Part shown: positions 48,699 to 59,066 of the stretch, piece after piece
Numbering within the stretch: the stretch's first letter is position 1
Layout: each line of letters opens with the position of its first letter
NCBI RefSeq assembly: GCF_014641655.1
Contig: NZ_BMID01000001.1
Location: forward strand, 1,850,427 to 1,914,426
Source of the DNA: Pseudoblastomonas marina
GTDB taxonomy: Bacteria > Pseudomonadota > Alphaproteobacteria > Sphingomonadales > Sphingomonadaceae
Direction of reading: 5' to 3'
DNA length: 64,000 bases
Translations under genes and position numbers: made by a program
The notes under the pieces: model-generated
What the model was told of the DNA's origin: nothing
The model's input: only the letters and a program-made list of their open reading frames with translations
Database searches by the model: none

Positions 48699-50447
48699 CT
48701 AAAGTTCGTCGACGGCCTCGACGCCGAGGATGGCGAGACCGTTGCGAACAACCTGCCCGATCCGTTCGGCGAGGAAAAGCCTCGCGGAGGTGATTTCCGC
48801 ATCGTCCTCGACGAGGATGCGCATTTCGGGCCGGTCGTTGCCGAGGTTCCAGAAGGCATGGAACGCGGCGGCGAGGTCCTGCAGATAGAAGGCGATGCGG
48901 TGCGGTTCGCGCGCGGCGGCCGCGCTCTCGACGATCCGCGGGAACTGTGCCGCGACCTTGACCAGCGCCAGTTCTTCCTCGCCCAGCCGGTCGAGCCCGT
49001 CGGCGCTCGGCGCGACGCCCGCCGCGGTCGCCTTGCGCAGCGTCGATGCGATCCGGGCATGGGCATATTGCACGTAGAAGACGGGATTGTCCTTCGAGGC
49101 CTCGACCACCTTGGCGAAGTCGAATTCCATCTGCGCGTCGGGCTTGCGCGTGAGCATGGTGAACCGCACTACGTCCTTGCCCACTTCGCGCACCACGTCG
49201 GCGAGCGTGACGAATTGGCCCGAACGCTTCGACATCTTGACCGGCTCGCCATCGCGCAGCAGCTGGACCATCTGCACGAGCTTGACGTCGAACGGGACGT
49301 TGCGGCCCGAGCCCTCGGTCAGCGCGGCGACCGCGGCTTTGATCCGCTTGACCGTACCCGAATGGTCGGCCCCCCAGATATCGATCAGCGCATCGGCATT
49401 CTCGGCCTTCTGGAAGTGATAGGCGAGATCGGCACCGAAATAGGTCCAGCTGCCGTCGCTCTTCCTGATCGGGCGATCCTGGTCGTCGCCGAACCTGGTC
49501 GCGCGGAACAAGGGCAGTTCGACCGGCTCCCAATCGTCGAGCGTTTTGCCCTTGGGCGCTTCGAGCTCACCGTCATAGACGAGATCGTGCTCGCGCAGCC
49601 ACGCTTCGGCCGCTTCGGGCTTGCCGGCCGCCTGCAACTCGGCTTCCGAGGCGAACAGGTCATGCTCGATCCCGAGCAACGCGAGATCGGCCTTGATCAG
49701 CTCAATCATCCGTTCGACCGCAAAGCCTCGAAACACCGGTAGCCATTCGCTCTCGGTGGCCTCGAGATACGTATCGCCGAAACGTTCCCTGGCCGCCTCG
49801 CCGACGGGCTTCAGGTATTCGCCCGGATAGTAGCCTTCCGGAATGTCGCCGATATCCTGGCCGTGCGCCTCGCGATACCGCAGGTGCGCCGAGCGCGCGA
49901 GCGTATCGACCTGGCTTCCGGCATCGTTGACGTAATATTCGCGGGTGACGTCGTGCCCGGCGAATTCGAGCAGGCCCGCCAGCGCATCGCCCACCACCGC
50001 GCCGCGGCAATGGCCCATATGCATCGGCCCCGTGGGGTTGGCGGAGACGTATTCGACATTGACCCGCGTGCCCTCACCCACGGTCGAACGGCCATAGGTC
50101 TCGCCCAGTGCCGCGATCGCGCGCAGTTCGTCGCGCCACGCATTGTCGGACAGCCGGAGGTTGATGAAGCCCGGCCCGGCGATTTCGACCGAATCGATCG
50201 CGTCGACCTTGCGCAATTCCTCGGCCAACGACTCGGCCAGCGCGCGCGGATTGGTCTTCGCCGGCTTGGCCAGCACCATCGCAGCATTGGTGGCGAGATC
50301 GCCATGCGCCGGATCGCGGGTCGGCTCGACGGTAACGTTGCCGCGCTCGATCCCTTCCGGAAGCGTCCCGGCGGCCTGGAGCGCATCGAGCGCAGAGGAA
50401 ACATGCGCGGCCATTGCCGCGTGAATGGTCTTGGTGGCTTTCGACAT
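48699..50447 (-). CDS. argS: Arginyl-tRNA synthetase
   Basis: Class I synthetase, 582 aa from ATG 50447 (MSKATKTIHAAMAAHVSSAL). An N-terminal arginyl-specific domain precedes NPTGPMHMGHCRGAVVGDALA (HIGH motif as HMGH). KMSKRSGQFVTLADVV is the KMSKS equivalent, with a C-terminal anticodon-binding DALR domain. First gene of the minus-strand run through tatC. Confidence 0.96.
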   Translation of the reverse strand: MSKATKTIHAAMAAHVSSALDALQAAGTLPEGIERGNVTVEPTRDPAHGDLATNAAMVLAKPAKTNPRALAESLAEELRKVDAIDSVEIAGPGFINLRLSDNAWRDELRAIAALGETYGRSTVGEGTRVNVEYVSANPTGPMHMGHCRGAVVGDALAGLLEFAGHDVTREYYVNDAGSQVDTLARSAHLRYREAHGQDIGDIPEGYYPGEYLKPVGEAARERFGDTYLEATESEWLPVFRGFAVERMIELIKADLALLGIEHDLFASEAELQAAGKPEAAEAWLREHDLVYDGELEAPKGKTLDDWEPVELPLFRATRFGDDQDRPIRKSDGSWTYFGADLAYHFQKAENADALIDIWGADHSGTVKRIKAAVAALTEGSGRNVPFDVKLVQMVQLLRDGEPVKMSKRSGQFVTLADVVREVGKDVVRFTMLTRKPDAQMEFDFAKVVEASKDNPVFYVQYAHARIASTLRKATAAGVAPSADGLDRLGEEELALVKVAAQFPRIVESAAAAREPHRIAFYLQDLAAAFHAFWNLGNDRPEMRILVEDDAEITSARLFLAERIGQVVRNGLAILGVEAVDEL

Positions 50448-50517
50448 GGCGCCAGCGCTTAGCAAATCCGCCACAGAGCGCAACGAATCACGCGCCCCTG
50501 CGGGACCGCTCCCGGAA

Positions 50518-51165
50518 TCAGCGCGTGGCGTTGTAGCGCAGCTGGTCCTCGGTCAGCTGGAACCCCACCAGCATCTCGAAGCTAGCCCGCGCAACCGCGG
50601 CGCGCACTTCGGGGCGAGTCAGCGGATCGACCGCCGCATCGGGATCGCCGGGGCGACGGCGACGCGTGATCTGCTCGCGGATATCCTCGGGCAGGGTCGC
50701 TTCGGCGCGATCGATATAGGCGGCGGCGGTGCCAGTGGCACGCGCGCGGTCCTGGCCGTCGGCGAAGTTCACCGTGACGCTGCCGACCTTCTTCGAAACG
50801 ATCGCGCTGCCGCCGCGCAGCACGGTCACGAAATAGGGCAGCGTGACCTGCCGCGCACCCCGCGTGTCGGTACGCCGGGCGAGCACGTCGAAACTGGCGG
50901 TGGCGTAGATCTCATCCGCGCTTTCGGCGCATTCGAAGCGCAGGTTGGTCATGCTGGCCGACACGTCGAGCGCGGCGGCGGAATAGTTGTTCGGCGCGCT
51001 GAAGGTCGTCACGTCGCCGGTATAGTCGGGAATCCCGACCGCCGGGCAGGTGCTGCGCACCGCGGTGATGCCGACCCCTTGGTTGACGACGATATCGCCT
51101 TCGTTGGCACAGCCCGCGAGGCTGGCGGCGGCAAGGGCGGCAAAACTGGCAAAGCGGAGATTCAT
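50518..51165 (-). CDS. Putative lipoprotein, unknown function
   Basis: 215 aa with a lipoprotein signal (MNLRFASFAALAAASLAGC, Cys19). The mature part has repeated beta-strand-like stretches (YATASFDVLARRT, VTLPYFVTVLRGG, SKKVGSVTVNFADGQ), suggesting a beta-sandwich, then a helical C-terminus. Two further cysteines (STCPAVG and FECAES) may form a disulfide. No family assigned. It is divergent from ispH across 80 bp that must hold both promoters. Confidence 0.8.
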   Translation of the reverse strand: MNLRFASFAALAAASLAGCANEGDIVVNQGVGITAVRSTCPAVGIPDYTGDVTTFSAPNNYSAAALDVSASMTNLRFECAESADEIYATASFDVLARRTDTRGARQVTLPYFVTVLRGGSAIVSKKVGSVTVNFADGQDRARATGTAAAYIDRAEATLPEDIREQITRRRRPGDPDAAVDPLTRPEVRAAVARASFEMLVGFQLTEDQLRYNATR

Positions 51166-51245
51166 GGTTGGACCTGGTCCCGAATTTTGTCTCGTGTTCG
51201 CACCCGCCCTAGCGAGGCGGACGACAAAGCGCTAGATGCGCGTCC

Positions 51246-52214
51246 ATGAATGCTCCCTTGCAAACCACAGACGTGCGCCGCGACGCGCTGACCGTCCTGG
51301 TCGCCGCCCCGCGCGGTTTCTGCGCCGGCGTCGACCGGGCGATCGAGATCGTCGAGCGCGCGATCGAGAAATACGGTGCGCCGGTCTATGTCCGGCACGA
51401 AATCGTGCACAATCGCTACGTGGTCGACGCGCTGAAGGAGAAGGGCGCGGTGTTCGTCGAAGAGCTCGACGAAGTGCCGGACGGCGTGCCGGTGGTGTTT
51501 AGCGCACACGGCGTGCCGAAGGCCGTGCCGGCCAAGGCCGAGGAACGCGGGCTCGATTATCTCGACGCGACCTGCCCGCTGGTGAGCAAGGTTCATCGCC
51601 AGGCCGAACGGCAGGTCGAAAAGGGGCGCCATATCCTCTTCATCGGCCATGCCGGCCATCCCGAGGTGATCGGGACGTTCGGCCAGGTGCCGAAGGGCGA
51701 CATGACGCTGGTCGAGACGGTCGAGGACGTGGCCCGGCTCGACTTCCCAGCCGAACGCGAACTCGCCTTCCTCACCCAGACGACCCTGTCGGTCGATGAC
51801 ACCGCCGATATCATCGCCGCGCTGCAGGAGAAGTTCCCGGGCATCATCGCGCCCAAGGCCGAGGACATCTGCTACGCGACCTCGAACCGCCAGGCCGCGG
51901 TCAAGCAGATTGCGGAGAGCTGCGACCTCATGCTGGTTATCGGCGCGCCCAATTCCTCCAACTCGCTCCGGCTGGTCGAGGTCGCCGACCGGCTCGGCAC
52001 CGATGCCAGGTTGATCCAGCGCGCGAGCGAGATCGAGGAAAGCTGGCTGGCGGGCGTCGGGACCGTTGGTGTGACGGCGGGCGCATCTGCACCCGAGATT
52101 CTCGTTCGAGAGGTCATCGCCCGGCTCGGCGAATTCCGCACGCTGGACGAGCGCCAGGTACGCACGATCGACGAGCGGATGGTGTTCAAGCTGCCGCGTC
52201 AGCTCGTCGACTGA
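51246..52214 (+). CDS. ispH: 4-hydroxy-3-methylbut-2-enyl diphosphate reductase (IspH)
   Basis: Last step of the MEP isoprenoid pathway, giving IPP and DMAPP; a [4Fe-4S] enzyme. The 322-aa protein has the three cluster cysteines in [13 protein letters not shown] (Cys26), [11 protein letters not shown] and [16 protein letters not shown] and [16 protein letters not shown] complete the signature. First gene of ispH-thrB-rnhA. Confidence 0.96.
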   Translation: MNAPLQTTDVRRDALTVLVAAPRGFCAGVDRAIEIVERAIEKYGAPVYVRHEIVHNRYVVDALKEKGAVFVEELDEVPDGVPVVFSAHGVPKAVPAKAEERGLDYLDATCPLVSKVHRQAERQVEKGRHILFIGHAGHPEVIGTFGQVPKGDMTLVETVEDVARLDFPAERELAFLTQTTLSVDDTADIIAALQEKFPGIIAPKAEDICYATSNRQAAVKQIAESCDLMLVIGAPNSSNSLRLVEVADRLGTDARLIQRASEIEESWLAGVGTVGVTAGASAPEILVREVIARLGEFRTLDERQVRTIDERMVFKLPRQLVD

Positions 52215-52223
52215 GCCGGCGCC

Positions 52224-53195
52224 ATGGCGGTTTTCACCGCGCTCGACGAAGACGAACTCGCCGCATTCCTGCAGGCATACGGCTTGTCCTCCGATGCGAC
52301 GCGCACTCCGCTCGAGGGTGGGGTCAGCAACAGCAATTGGTGCCTCGATTTCGGCATTTTGAGCCCCGCTTTGGTCCTGACGGTCATCGAACCGCCGATC
52401 GCGCGCTCCGAACTCGATTTCGTTTTCGCCTTCCAGCGCCATCTCGATGCGAAAGGCCTGCCGCTGGCCGCGCCGCTCGGCCGGTCGGACGGTTCGCTGT
52501 GGGGAACGCTCGCCGGCAAGCCCGCACTTCTTTCGCCTTTCCTGCCGGGCACCGTCGCGGTGGCACCCGATTCGCGGCAGGCGGGCCAGATGGGCGAGCT
52601 CCTCGCCCGCATGCACCTCGATGCGGCCGATTTCACACCGCGCCGGTCCAATCCGATGGGCCTCCCCGATATGGCAGCGATCGTGCGCAGGCTGGACCCG
52701 CTCGCGATCGAAACGGCCGTTCCGGGGCTCGCTGCGGACCTCGCCTCCGCCTTCTCGGAAGCACTCGACGACTGGCCACAAGGACTGCCGGCCGGCGCGG
52801 TCCATTGCGACCTGTTCCCAGACAACGTGCTGTTCGCCGGCCCGCGCCTGTCGGGCGCGATCGACTTCTATTTTTCCTGCACTGCGCCGTTCGCCTACGA
52901 CCTCGCAATGACCCATGCAGCATGGTGTTTCACCCCGGGCGATTCGGTCTTTCGCGAGGATGTTTCGGCGGCATTGCTCGATGCATATGCACGATCGCGA
53001 GCGCTCTCGTCCGGGGAGCGCGCCGCACTCCCGCTGCTCGCCCGCGTGGCCTGCCTGCGGATCCTCGCCACCCGTCTGCGCGACTGGATCTCACCGCCGG
53101 AGGGGGCGAGCGTCACCGCGAAGCATCCCGCTGAATTTGCACAGAGACTGCGCTTCTATTCAGGCGATCGGGGCGCTAGAGCCTTCGCTCCATGA
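52224..53195 (+). CDS. thrB: Homoserine kinase (ThrB, phosphotransferase fold)
   Basis: Phosphorylates homoserine for threonine synthesis. The 323-aa protein starts [16 protein letters not shown] and is the aminoglycoside-phosphotransferase-fold homoserine kinase of alphaproteobacteria, not the GHMP type. Motifs: [23 protein letters not shown] (catalytic Asp) and [17 protein letters not shown]. It lies 9 bp after ispH and overlaps rnhA by four bases. Confidence 0.93.
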   Translation: MAVFTALDEDELAAFLQAYGLSSDATRTPLEGGVSNSNWCLDFGILSPALVLTVIEPPIARSELDFVFAFQRHLDAKGLPLAAPLGRSDGSLWGTLAGKPALLSPFLPGTVAVAPDSRQAGQMGELLARMHLDAADFTPRRSNPMGLPDMAAIVRRLDPLAIETAVPGLAADLASAFSEALDDWPQGLPAGAVHCDLFPDNVLFAGPRLSGAIDFYFSCTAPFAYDLAMTHAAWCFTPGDSVFREDVSAALLDAYARSRALSSGERAALPLLARVACLRILATRLRDWISPPEGASVTAKHPAEFAQRLRFYSGDRGARAFAP

Positions 53196-53638
53196 GCAGG
53201 GTAGAAATCTTCACCGACGGTGCGTGCAAGGGCAATCCCGGTCCCGGCGGCTGGGGCGCATTGCTCCGCATGGGCGGCCGCGAAAAGGAACTGTCGGGCG
53301 GCGAGCTCGAAACGACCAACAACCGGATGGAAATGACCGCCGCGATCCGGGCTCTCGAAGCGCTCACACGGCCCTGCAAGGTCGACCTTCACACCGACAG
53401 CACCTATGTGCGCGACGGGATCACCAAGTGGATCTTCGGCTGGAAGAAGAACGGCTGGCGTACCGCCGCGAAGAAGCCGGTGGCCAATGCCGAACTGTGG
53501 CAGGAACTCGAGCGGGCGGCCGCACGCCACGATGTGACCTGGCATTGGGTCCGGGGCCATGACGGTCACGAGGACAACGAGCGGGCGGACCAGCTCGCCA
53601 GCGACGCGGCAATCGCGATCGCGCGCGGAGAGCGTTAA
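53192..53638 (+). CDS. rnhA: Ribonuclease HI
   Basis: Degrades RNA in RNA-DNA hybrids. The 148-aa length is typical. Active-site residues: Asp9 ([16 protein letters not shown]), Glu ([10 protein letters not shown]), Asp ([11 protein letters not shown]) and the late Asp ([10 protein letters not shown]). The basic handle [18 protein letters not shown] is present. Its end overlaps the convergent oxidoreductase gene by four bases. Confidence 0.97.
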   Translation: MSRVEIFTDGACKGNPGPGGWGALLRMGGREKELSGGELETTNNRMEMTAAIRALEALTRPCKVDLHTDSTYVRDGITKWIFGWKKNGWRTAAKKPVANAELWQELERAAARHDVTWHWVRGHDGHEDNERADQLASDAAIAIARGER

Positions 53639-54753
53639 CTTCCGCGATTGCGCGACCGGCCGAACCGGCCCGGCGCGAAGAGCGCGGCATCGAGCCCCCG
53701 CGTCATCGCATCGCGCGGCAGGTCGAGCAGCAATTGCGCGCAGAGGCGCGCCGCAGCGGGCGCGGTCTGGATCCCCGTCCCGCCCTGCCCGGCACACCAG
53801 AAAAAGCCCGGCGCGTCCTCGTCGTAGCCGAACACCGGGAGGCGATCGGGTGCGAAGCTGCGCAGTCCGGCCCATTTGCGCTCGACCGCCTCGACCTTCC
53901 ATCCGAGAACGTGGGCGAACCGGTCGATGGCATGGGCGATCGCGGCTTCCTCGGGCGCGGCGTCGCACGGCTCGGACGGCTCCTCGTCATGCGGCGAGAG
54001 CCACAAGCGTCCGGCTTCGGGCTTGAAATAGAACCGCCCGTTGATGTCGAGCGTCAGCGGCAGGTCGGGTCGTGGGGCCGGGTCGGTCCGCAACTGTGCC
54101 ACCGTGCGGCGAAACGGGGTGATCCCCAGCGCCCGTGCGCCCGCCATGCGGGCTACGCCGTCCGCCCACGATCCCGCGGCATCGACGATCCGGGTCGCGG
54201 TGACCCGTCGGCCGCGCGAATCGCCGAGCACCCAGCGATCGCCGTCACGCGCGATGGCTTCGACCCGCCAGCGCAACTGGAGCTCCACCCCGCCCTGCCG
54301 CATCTGCGAAATGTAGTGCTGGTGCAGCCCGGCCACGTCGATATCGGCGCAGTCGGGCAGGTACAGGCCGCAAGTCCAGCGCGGATCGAGGTCGGGATGG
54401 ACGCCGAGCAGGTCGGCGCGGTCGTAGCGCGCGATCTCCACCCCGCTCCCGGCATAGCGATCGAGAAAGGTTTCGAGGATCGGCGCGTCGGCCTCGCGCG
54501 CGAGGTAGAGCCCGCCCCGCCGCGTCAGGAACCCATGATCGCGGAGGAAATCCCCCGAGGCCAGCGTCAGCGGCACGACCCCCGGCCCGCCATAGGTCTG
54601 CTCCCAGAACGCCGCCGAACGCCCGGTCGTGTGATATCCGGGCGTGTCCTCGCCCTCGAGCACGACCACCTTGGCGTACCCGGCGCATTCGGCCGCCAGC
54701 GAGGCCCCGGCCATGCCCGCCCCGACGATCGCGATGTCGTAATGGACGCTCAC
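53635..54753 (-). CDS. FAD-dependent oxidoreductase, D-amino-acid dehydrogenase-like (DAO family)
   Basis: 372 aa. N-terminal FAD-binding [17 protein letters not shown] (about 7-23), then [21 protein letters not shown], and the C-terminal FAD contact [21 protein letters not shown]. The GRSAA stretch resembles D-arginine dehydrogenase (DauA)-like enzymes that oxidise D-amino acids. Substrate unproven. ATG at 54753 overlaps the end of the upstream hydrolase gene. Confidence 0.85.
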   Translation of the reverse strand: MSVHYDIAIVGAGMAGASLAAECAGYAKVVVLEGEDTPGYHTTGRSAAFWEQTYGGPGVVPLTLASGDFLRDHGFLTRRGGLYLAREADAPILETFLDRYAGSGVEIARYDRADLLGVHPDLDPRWTCGLYLPDCADIDVAGLHQHYISQMRQGGVELQLRWRVEAIARDGDRWVLGDSRGRRVTATRIVDAAGSWADGVARMAGARALGITPFRRTVAQLRTDPAPRPDLPLTLDINGRFYFKPEAGRLWLSPHDEEPSEPCDAAPEEAAIAHAIDRFAHVLGWKVEAVERKWAGLRSFAPDRLPVFGYDEDAPGFFWCAGQGGTGIQTAPAAARLCAQLLLDLPRDAMTRGLDAALFAPGRFGRSRNRGS

Positions 54754-55709
54754 TTGGGTTCGGGGGTGCTCTGGTCGAGAAAGGCGAGGATGGTCACCTG
54801 TGCGCGGTCGCGAACTGCATCGACCTCGCGCAGGATCTCGTGTCGCGCCTCCGGTCCGAAATTGGCGAGGGTGGCATGCGGCAGGCGCTCGGCCGCGCGC
54901 GCGGTCGCCTTCGGATCGACCAGCTTGTCCTCGGTCACGTTGATCAGCAGCACCGGCGTTTCGACCGCCTCGAGCGCCCCGGGCGCAAAGATTTCGCGCA
55001 CCGAGGCGTAGCCGCGTTCGACCCAGCCCCAGCTACCCGGTCCCATCTTGAGCTCGGGCCGCGCGTCGCGCCACCAGATCTCGTCCTCGTAGCGCTCCGC
55101 GTCATGGGTCAGCAGTTTCATCCGGTCGCGCGGGATCTCTCCCGGTTTCTCGCTCCATTTCCATGCCGGTCGCGCCGGATCGCCGATGCTGCTCATCGCC
55201 TTCGCCACGCCATGCGCGAAGCCGAACGGCACCGGCGGACCGCGAAAGCCGAGCATCGGGGCGACGAGAAAGGCTGCGTCGGGATCGACCCGGTGCTCGA
55301 CCAAGGCGCGCAGCACGAGGTGCCCGCCCATCGAGTGGCCCGCAAGCACGTGCGGACCGGGCCGCTCTGCGCTCCAGTCCTGCCACAGCGCGGCGAGATC
55401 GGAGACCCAGACCCCGAAATCGGAGATGTGGCCAGTCAGCGCGTCTTCGCCGAGCCGGCCCGAGCCGGCCTGGCCGCGCCAGTCGGCACCGGTCACGTTC
55501 CAGCCCGCCGCATGCCATTCGGCCATCGATTCGATGTATTTCTCGTAATGGTCGCCGCGACCGGGGAAGAACAGGATCGAGCCCCGCGCGGCCTCGCCTT
55601 CGGGCACGGTCCAGTCGATCCGGCGGATCCGATGTCCGTCAGCCGCCTCCCAATAGTTCTCGGTGACTCCCGGCGGGATGGCGCGGCGATCGATCGCGGT
55701 GGCGGTCAT
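54750..55709 (-). CDS. Alpha/beta hydrolase, lysophospholipase/monoacylglycerol lipase-like
   Basis: 319 aa with a serine hydrolase fold: oxyanion region ILFFPGRGDHYEKY, nucleophile elbow LAGHSMGGHLVLRAL, acid in INVTEDKLVDP and His in GPEARHEIL. The Hydrolase_4/PldB type acts on lysophospholipids or monoglycerides. No signal peptide. Coupled by ATGA overlap to the oxidoreductase gene. Confidence 0.88.
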   Translation of the reverse strand: MTATAIDRRAIPPGVTENYWEAADGHRIRRIDWTVPEGEAARGSILFFPGRGDHYEKYIESMAEWHAAGWNVTGADWRGQAGSGRLGEDALTGHISDFGVWVSDLAALWQDWSAERPGPHVLAGHSMGGHLVLRALVEHRVDPDAAFLVAPMLGFRGPPVPFGFAHGVAKAMSSIGDPARPAWKWSEKPGEIPRDRMKLLTHDAERYEDEIWWRDARPELKMGPGSWGWVERGYASVREIFAPGALEAVETPVLLINVTEDKLVDPKATARAAERLPHATLANFGPEARHEILREVDAVRDRAQVTILAFLDQSTPEPK

Positions 55710-55801
55710 GGAAGTGTGCGATCCTTCGAATCGTGGTTACCGGATGGTAACCGCTACGCCCTAGGACCGTCGCCGGACAGAGACGGGACCCGCGGGGCAT
55801 C

Positions 55802-56344
55802 ATGGACAACGAGACGATTTCCTACGCATTGCTGATGGGGCTGGCAATCGCACTCGTCGTCGCGATCGCCACCGACCTCACCCGCCGCAAGATCTACAAC
55901 TGGAACACGTTCCCGATCGTCCTCGCGGCCCCCGCATGGTGGTGGGCGGCGGGATTCGATCCCTGGCCGGGCATGGCGATCCAGGTCGCGCTCGCGGTCG
56001 GGATATTCCTGTTCGGCGCATTGCTCTTCGCGATCGGCGCGATGGCTGCCGGCGACACCAAGCTGATGACCGGGATTGCCCTGTGGTTCCCGCCCATGGT
56101 CTTTCTCGAATATTTCGTCTTCGTCGCGCTGTTCGGCGGTGTGGTGACGCTGGTCTTCGGCGGGCTCCATATCATTCGGCGCAAGCACCTGCGCAGCGGC
56201 GATGAACTCGCCGACGACCCGACGGTCGGAACGATCGGTGGCGGCAATCCCGTCAAGGGCCCGAAGATCCTGATCCCCTACGGGATCGCCGTCGCGCTTG
56301 CGGGCTTGTGGATCCTCTTCAGCAAATACCCGGTCTTTTCCTGA
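55802..56344 (+). CDS. cpaA: Prepilin leader peptidase CpaA (TadV type)
   Basis: A24-type aspartic membrane peptidase that processes Flp prepilins. The 180-aa protein has about five hydrophobic helices. The two catalytic aspartates are in IATDLTRRKIYN and in AAGDTKLMTG (usual GxGDxK, here with Ala in the first Gly position). The C-terminus is another helix ending ...FSKYPVFS. First gene of the pilus locus. Confidence 0.88.
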   Translation: MDNETISYALLMGLAIALVVAIATDLTRRKIYNWNTFPIVLAAPAWWWAAGFDPWPGMAIQVALAVGIFLFGALLFAIGAMAAGDTKLMTGIALWFPPMVFLEYFVFVALFGGVVTLVFGGLHIIRRKHLRSGDELADDPTVGTIGGGNPVKGPKILIPYGIAVALAGLWILFSKYPVFS

Positions 56345-56361
56345 GGCTTCCGGCCAGCGCC

Positions 56362-56395
56362 GTGAACCGGATTTTAACCAGTTCACCCTGATAAG
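56362..56395 (+). promoter_or_regulatory. Inverted repeat and possible -10 upstream of cpaB
   Basis: GTGAAC (56362-56367) and GTTCAC (56381-56386) form inverted arms with a 13-bp AT-richer spacer, followed by GATAAG at 56390-56395. The element lies in the 95-bp gap between cpaA and cpaB and may regulate the pilus operon. Confidence 0.4.
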
Positions 56396-56439
56396 ACGCA
56401 CGATACCCGAAGTCGGAATTCCAAAGGGGGCGTTACGCC

Positions 56440-57477
56440 ATGGATAGGAAGAAACTCGTTTTGCTGATCGGCGCGCTGGTGATCGCGATCGGCACGGCGT
56501 TGATGGCGCGCAGCCTGTTTGCAGGCGCAGCCGCGCCCGAGGCGCAGGCCTCCGCCGTCCAGCCGCAAGGACCGCGCGTACTGGTCGCCCAGCGCACGCT
56601 CCCGGTCGGGACGATCATCACCGCAGATGCGCTGAACTTCCAGCTCTGGCCTGCCGACATGGTGCAGGACGCCTATTTCCTCGACGGCGAGACCGACGTT
56701 TCGAAGCTGATCGGCACCGTCGTCCGCTTCCCGGTCACCGCCGGCCAACCGGTCACCCAAGGTGCGCTCGTCAGCCCCGGCGATCGCGGCTTCCTCGCCG
56801 CGGCGCTCGGCCCGGGCATGCGCGCGGTGACGGTCCAGGTGAACGACCAGACCGGCGTCTCCGGCTTCGTCTTCCCCGGCGACCGCATCGACCTCGTGCT
56901 CACCCAGGAAGTGTCGGGCGACGGCCAGGCGCTCAAGGCCTCCGAAACCATTCTGCGCAACCTGCGCGTCCTCGCGACCGACAAGATGCGCGACGCGCAG
57001 ACCGAAGAGGGCCAGACCGTCGTCACCGGCTTCACCTACGTGACGCTCGAAGTGACGCCGAAGATTGCGGAAAAGATCGCCGTCGCCAAGGAAATCGGCA
57101 CGCTTTCGATCTCGCTTCGCTCGATCGCCGACAATGCCGGCGAACTCGAACGCGCCATCGCCAGCGGCGAAGTCGTGATCCCCGAAGGCGCCAGCGCCGA
57201 CGAGGAGAAACGCATCATCCGCGCCGCGATGACGAGCCCGCAAGACGGTGAATCGACCTTCGTTACCGGCGGCGACGTGTCGCGCTTCCAGCGCCGCACC
57301 GTTCCCGCCCAGCGTTCGGGTGGCCCGCCCGTCGAAGGGATGCCCGGTCCGTCCGGTCCGCGCGGCCCGAGCTTCACCGGTCCCGCACCCGAAGGTCTCG
57401 GCAAGCCCCGGATCGTCGGTCCGACCGTGACCGTCCGCCGCGCCGACAAGGTAACCGTCGAAGAGGCCGGCAAGTAA
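56440..57477 (+). CDS. cpaB: Flp pilus assembly protein CpaB (RcpC)
   Basis: 345 aa: N-terminal helix (MDRKKLVLLIGALVIAIGTA), then a SAF-like domain (VLVAQRTLPVGTIITADAL), the RcpC/CpaB core (AVTVQVNDQTGVSGFVFPGDRIDLVL, TLEVTPKIAEKIAVAKEIGTLSISLRS) and a Pro/Gly-rich tail (about 275-345). CpaB is a periplasmic accessory near the secretin. Preceded by GGGGGCG-like purines. Confidence 0.93.
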   Translation: MDRKKLVLLIGALVIAIGTALMARSLFAGAAAPEAQASAVQPQGPRVLVAQRTLPVGTIITADALNFQLWPADMVQDAYFLDGETDVSKLIGTVVRFPVTAGQPVTQGALVSPGDRGFLAAALGPGMRAVTVQVNDQTGVSGFVFPGDRIDLVLTQEVSGDGQALKASETILRNLRVLATDKMRDAQTEEGQTVVTGFTYVTLEVTPKIAEKIAVAKEIGTLSISLRSIADNAGELERAIASGEVVIPEGASADEEKRIIRAAMTSPQDGESTFVTGGDVSRFQRRTVPAQRSGGPPVEGMPGPSGPRGPSFTGPAPEGLGKPRIVGPTVTVRRADKVTVEEAGK

Positions 57478-57516
57478 GCCGCCGTACCGCAGACAATAAA
57501 AACAAAGGCCAAGTCC

Positions 57517-59052
57517 ATGAAACGTAGCCTGAAAACTGTATTGCTCGGTGCGGCGCTGGGGGGCGCCACGCTGACCGCACCGACGGCCCCCGTCATCGCC
57601 CAGGGCGTCGTCGCTCCCGAAAGCCAGCTTACGCTGTCGATCGGCAGCGGGCAGCTCGTCGATGTCGGCGGTCGCATGGCCGATGTCTTCATCGCCGACG
57701 ACAAGATCGCCGACGTGCAGATCAAGTCCGACCGCCAGCTCTACGTCTTCGGCAAGGCCGGCGGCGAAACGACGATCTACGCTTCCGACGCCTCGGGCCA
57801 GATCATCTATTCGGCCACCATCCGCGTGGGCTCAAACATCGACAGCATCGACCAGATGATGGCGCTCGCCATGCCCGATGCCAAGGTTTCGGTAGCGACG
57901 ATCAATGCGAGCACCATCCTGCTCACCGGCACCGTCGGTGCGCCCGAGGATGCGGCCGAGGCCAAAAGCCTCGTCCAGGCGTTCGTGGGCGAGGAAACAC
58001 AGGTGATCAGCCGCCTGCGCATGGCGACCCCGCTGCAGGTCAACCTGCAGGTCCGCATCGCCGAAGTCAGCCGCAGCTTCGTCCGCGCGATCGGGGTCAA
58101 CCTCGCATCGATCGATTCGACCAGCGGCTTCCAATTCGGCGTTACCCAGGGCACGGCCGCCTCGGTTCTCGCCCCGGGCCGTTCGCTCGGCACCGGCGTC
58201 GAAGTGACCGATCGCGTGTTCAACCCGATCACCGGCGAGGTCGAGGACCTCCCGGGAACCAGCATCCCCGGCGGCGGATCGGGCACCACGCTCGGTCTGG
58301 TCGGCGAATTCCTCGGGCTCGACCTCGGTGCGGCGCTCGACCTTGCCGAAACGCAAGGCCTGGTGACCACGCTGTCGAATCCGAATCTTACCGCGCTGTC
58401 GGGCGAGACCGCCAATTTCCTCGCCGGTGGCGAATTCCCGATCCCGCTGAACCAGGGGCTCGGAACGACGACGATCGAGTACAAGAACTACGGCGTAAGC
58501 CTGGCCTACACGCCGACCGTGCTCGCCAATGGTCGCATCTCGATCCGCGTCCGGCCCGAAGTGTCCGAACTTTCGAGCCAGGGTGCGATCACGCTCAATG
58601 GCTTTCAGGTTCCCGCGCTCATCACCCGCCGCGCCGAGACGACGGTCGAGCTGGGCTCGGGCCAGAGCTTCATGATCGCCGGCCTACTGAGCAACCAGTC
58701 GCAGAACTCGATCGAGAAGGCACCGGGTCTCGGCGACGTCCCGATCCTCGGCAACCTGTTCCGCTCCTCGACCTATCGTCGTGGCGAAACCGAGCTCGTG
58801 ATCGTGGTCACGCCGTACCTGGTCAAGCCGGTCGATGCCAACCGCATCGCGCTGCCGACCGACGGCTTCCGCAGCCCGAGCGAGTTCCAGCGGCTGATCC
58901 AGAACAAGGAAAACGACGGGGTGTCGGGCGCCCAGCGCCCCGTCCCGCGCGCCTCGACGCAAGGCGCTGCCCCGTCTGTCGATAGCGGCGCGCCGCCGAT
59001 CGCACAGGGCCGCGAAGAAGATACCGCCGCGCCCGGCTTCAGCTTCGAGTGA
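57517..59052 (+). CDS. cpaC: Type II/IVb secretin CpaC (RcpA)
   Basis: Outer-membrane secretin channel of the Flp pilus. The 511-aa protein has a signal peptide (LKTVLLGAALGGATLTAPTA), a BON-like N-domain (ASTILLTGTVGAPEDAAEA) and the secretin domain. Typical segments are NLQVRIAEVSRSFVRAIGVN, NPNLTALSGETANFLAGGEFPIP, QSFMIAGLLSNQSQ and PILGNLFRSSTYRRGETELVIVVTPYLV. It lies 39 bp after cpaB. Confidence 0.95.
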   Translation: MKRSLKTVLLGAALGGATLTAPTAPVIAQGVVAPESQLTLSIGSGQLVDVGGRMADVFIADDKIADVQIKSDRQLYVFGKAGGETTIYASDASGQIIYSATIRVGSNIDSIDQMMALAMPDAKVSVATINASTILLTGTVGAPEDAAEAKSLVQAFVGEETQVISRLRMATPLQVNLQVRIAEVSRSFVRAIGVNLASIDSTSGFQFGVTQGTAASVLAPGRSLGTGVEVTDRVFNPITGEVEDLPGTSIPGGGSGTTLGLVGEFLGLDLGAALDLAETQGLVTTLSNPNLTALSGETANFLAGGEFPIPLNQGLGTTTIEYKNYGVSLAYTPTVLANGRISIRVRPEVSELSSQGAITLNGFQVPALITRRAETTVELGSGQSFMIAGLLSNQSQNSIEKAPGLGDVPILGNLFRSSTYRRGETELVIVVTPYLVKPVDANRIALPTDGFRSPSEFQRLIQNKENDGVSGAQRPVPRASTQGAAPSVDSGAPPIAQGREEDTAAPGFSFE

Positions 59053-59066
59053 GAGAGGACCGAGAA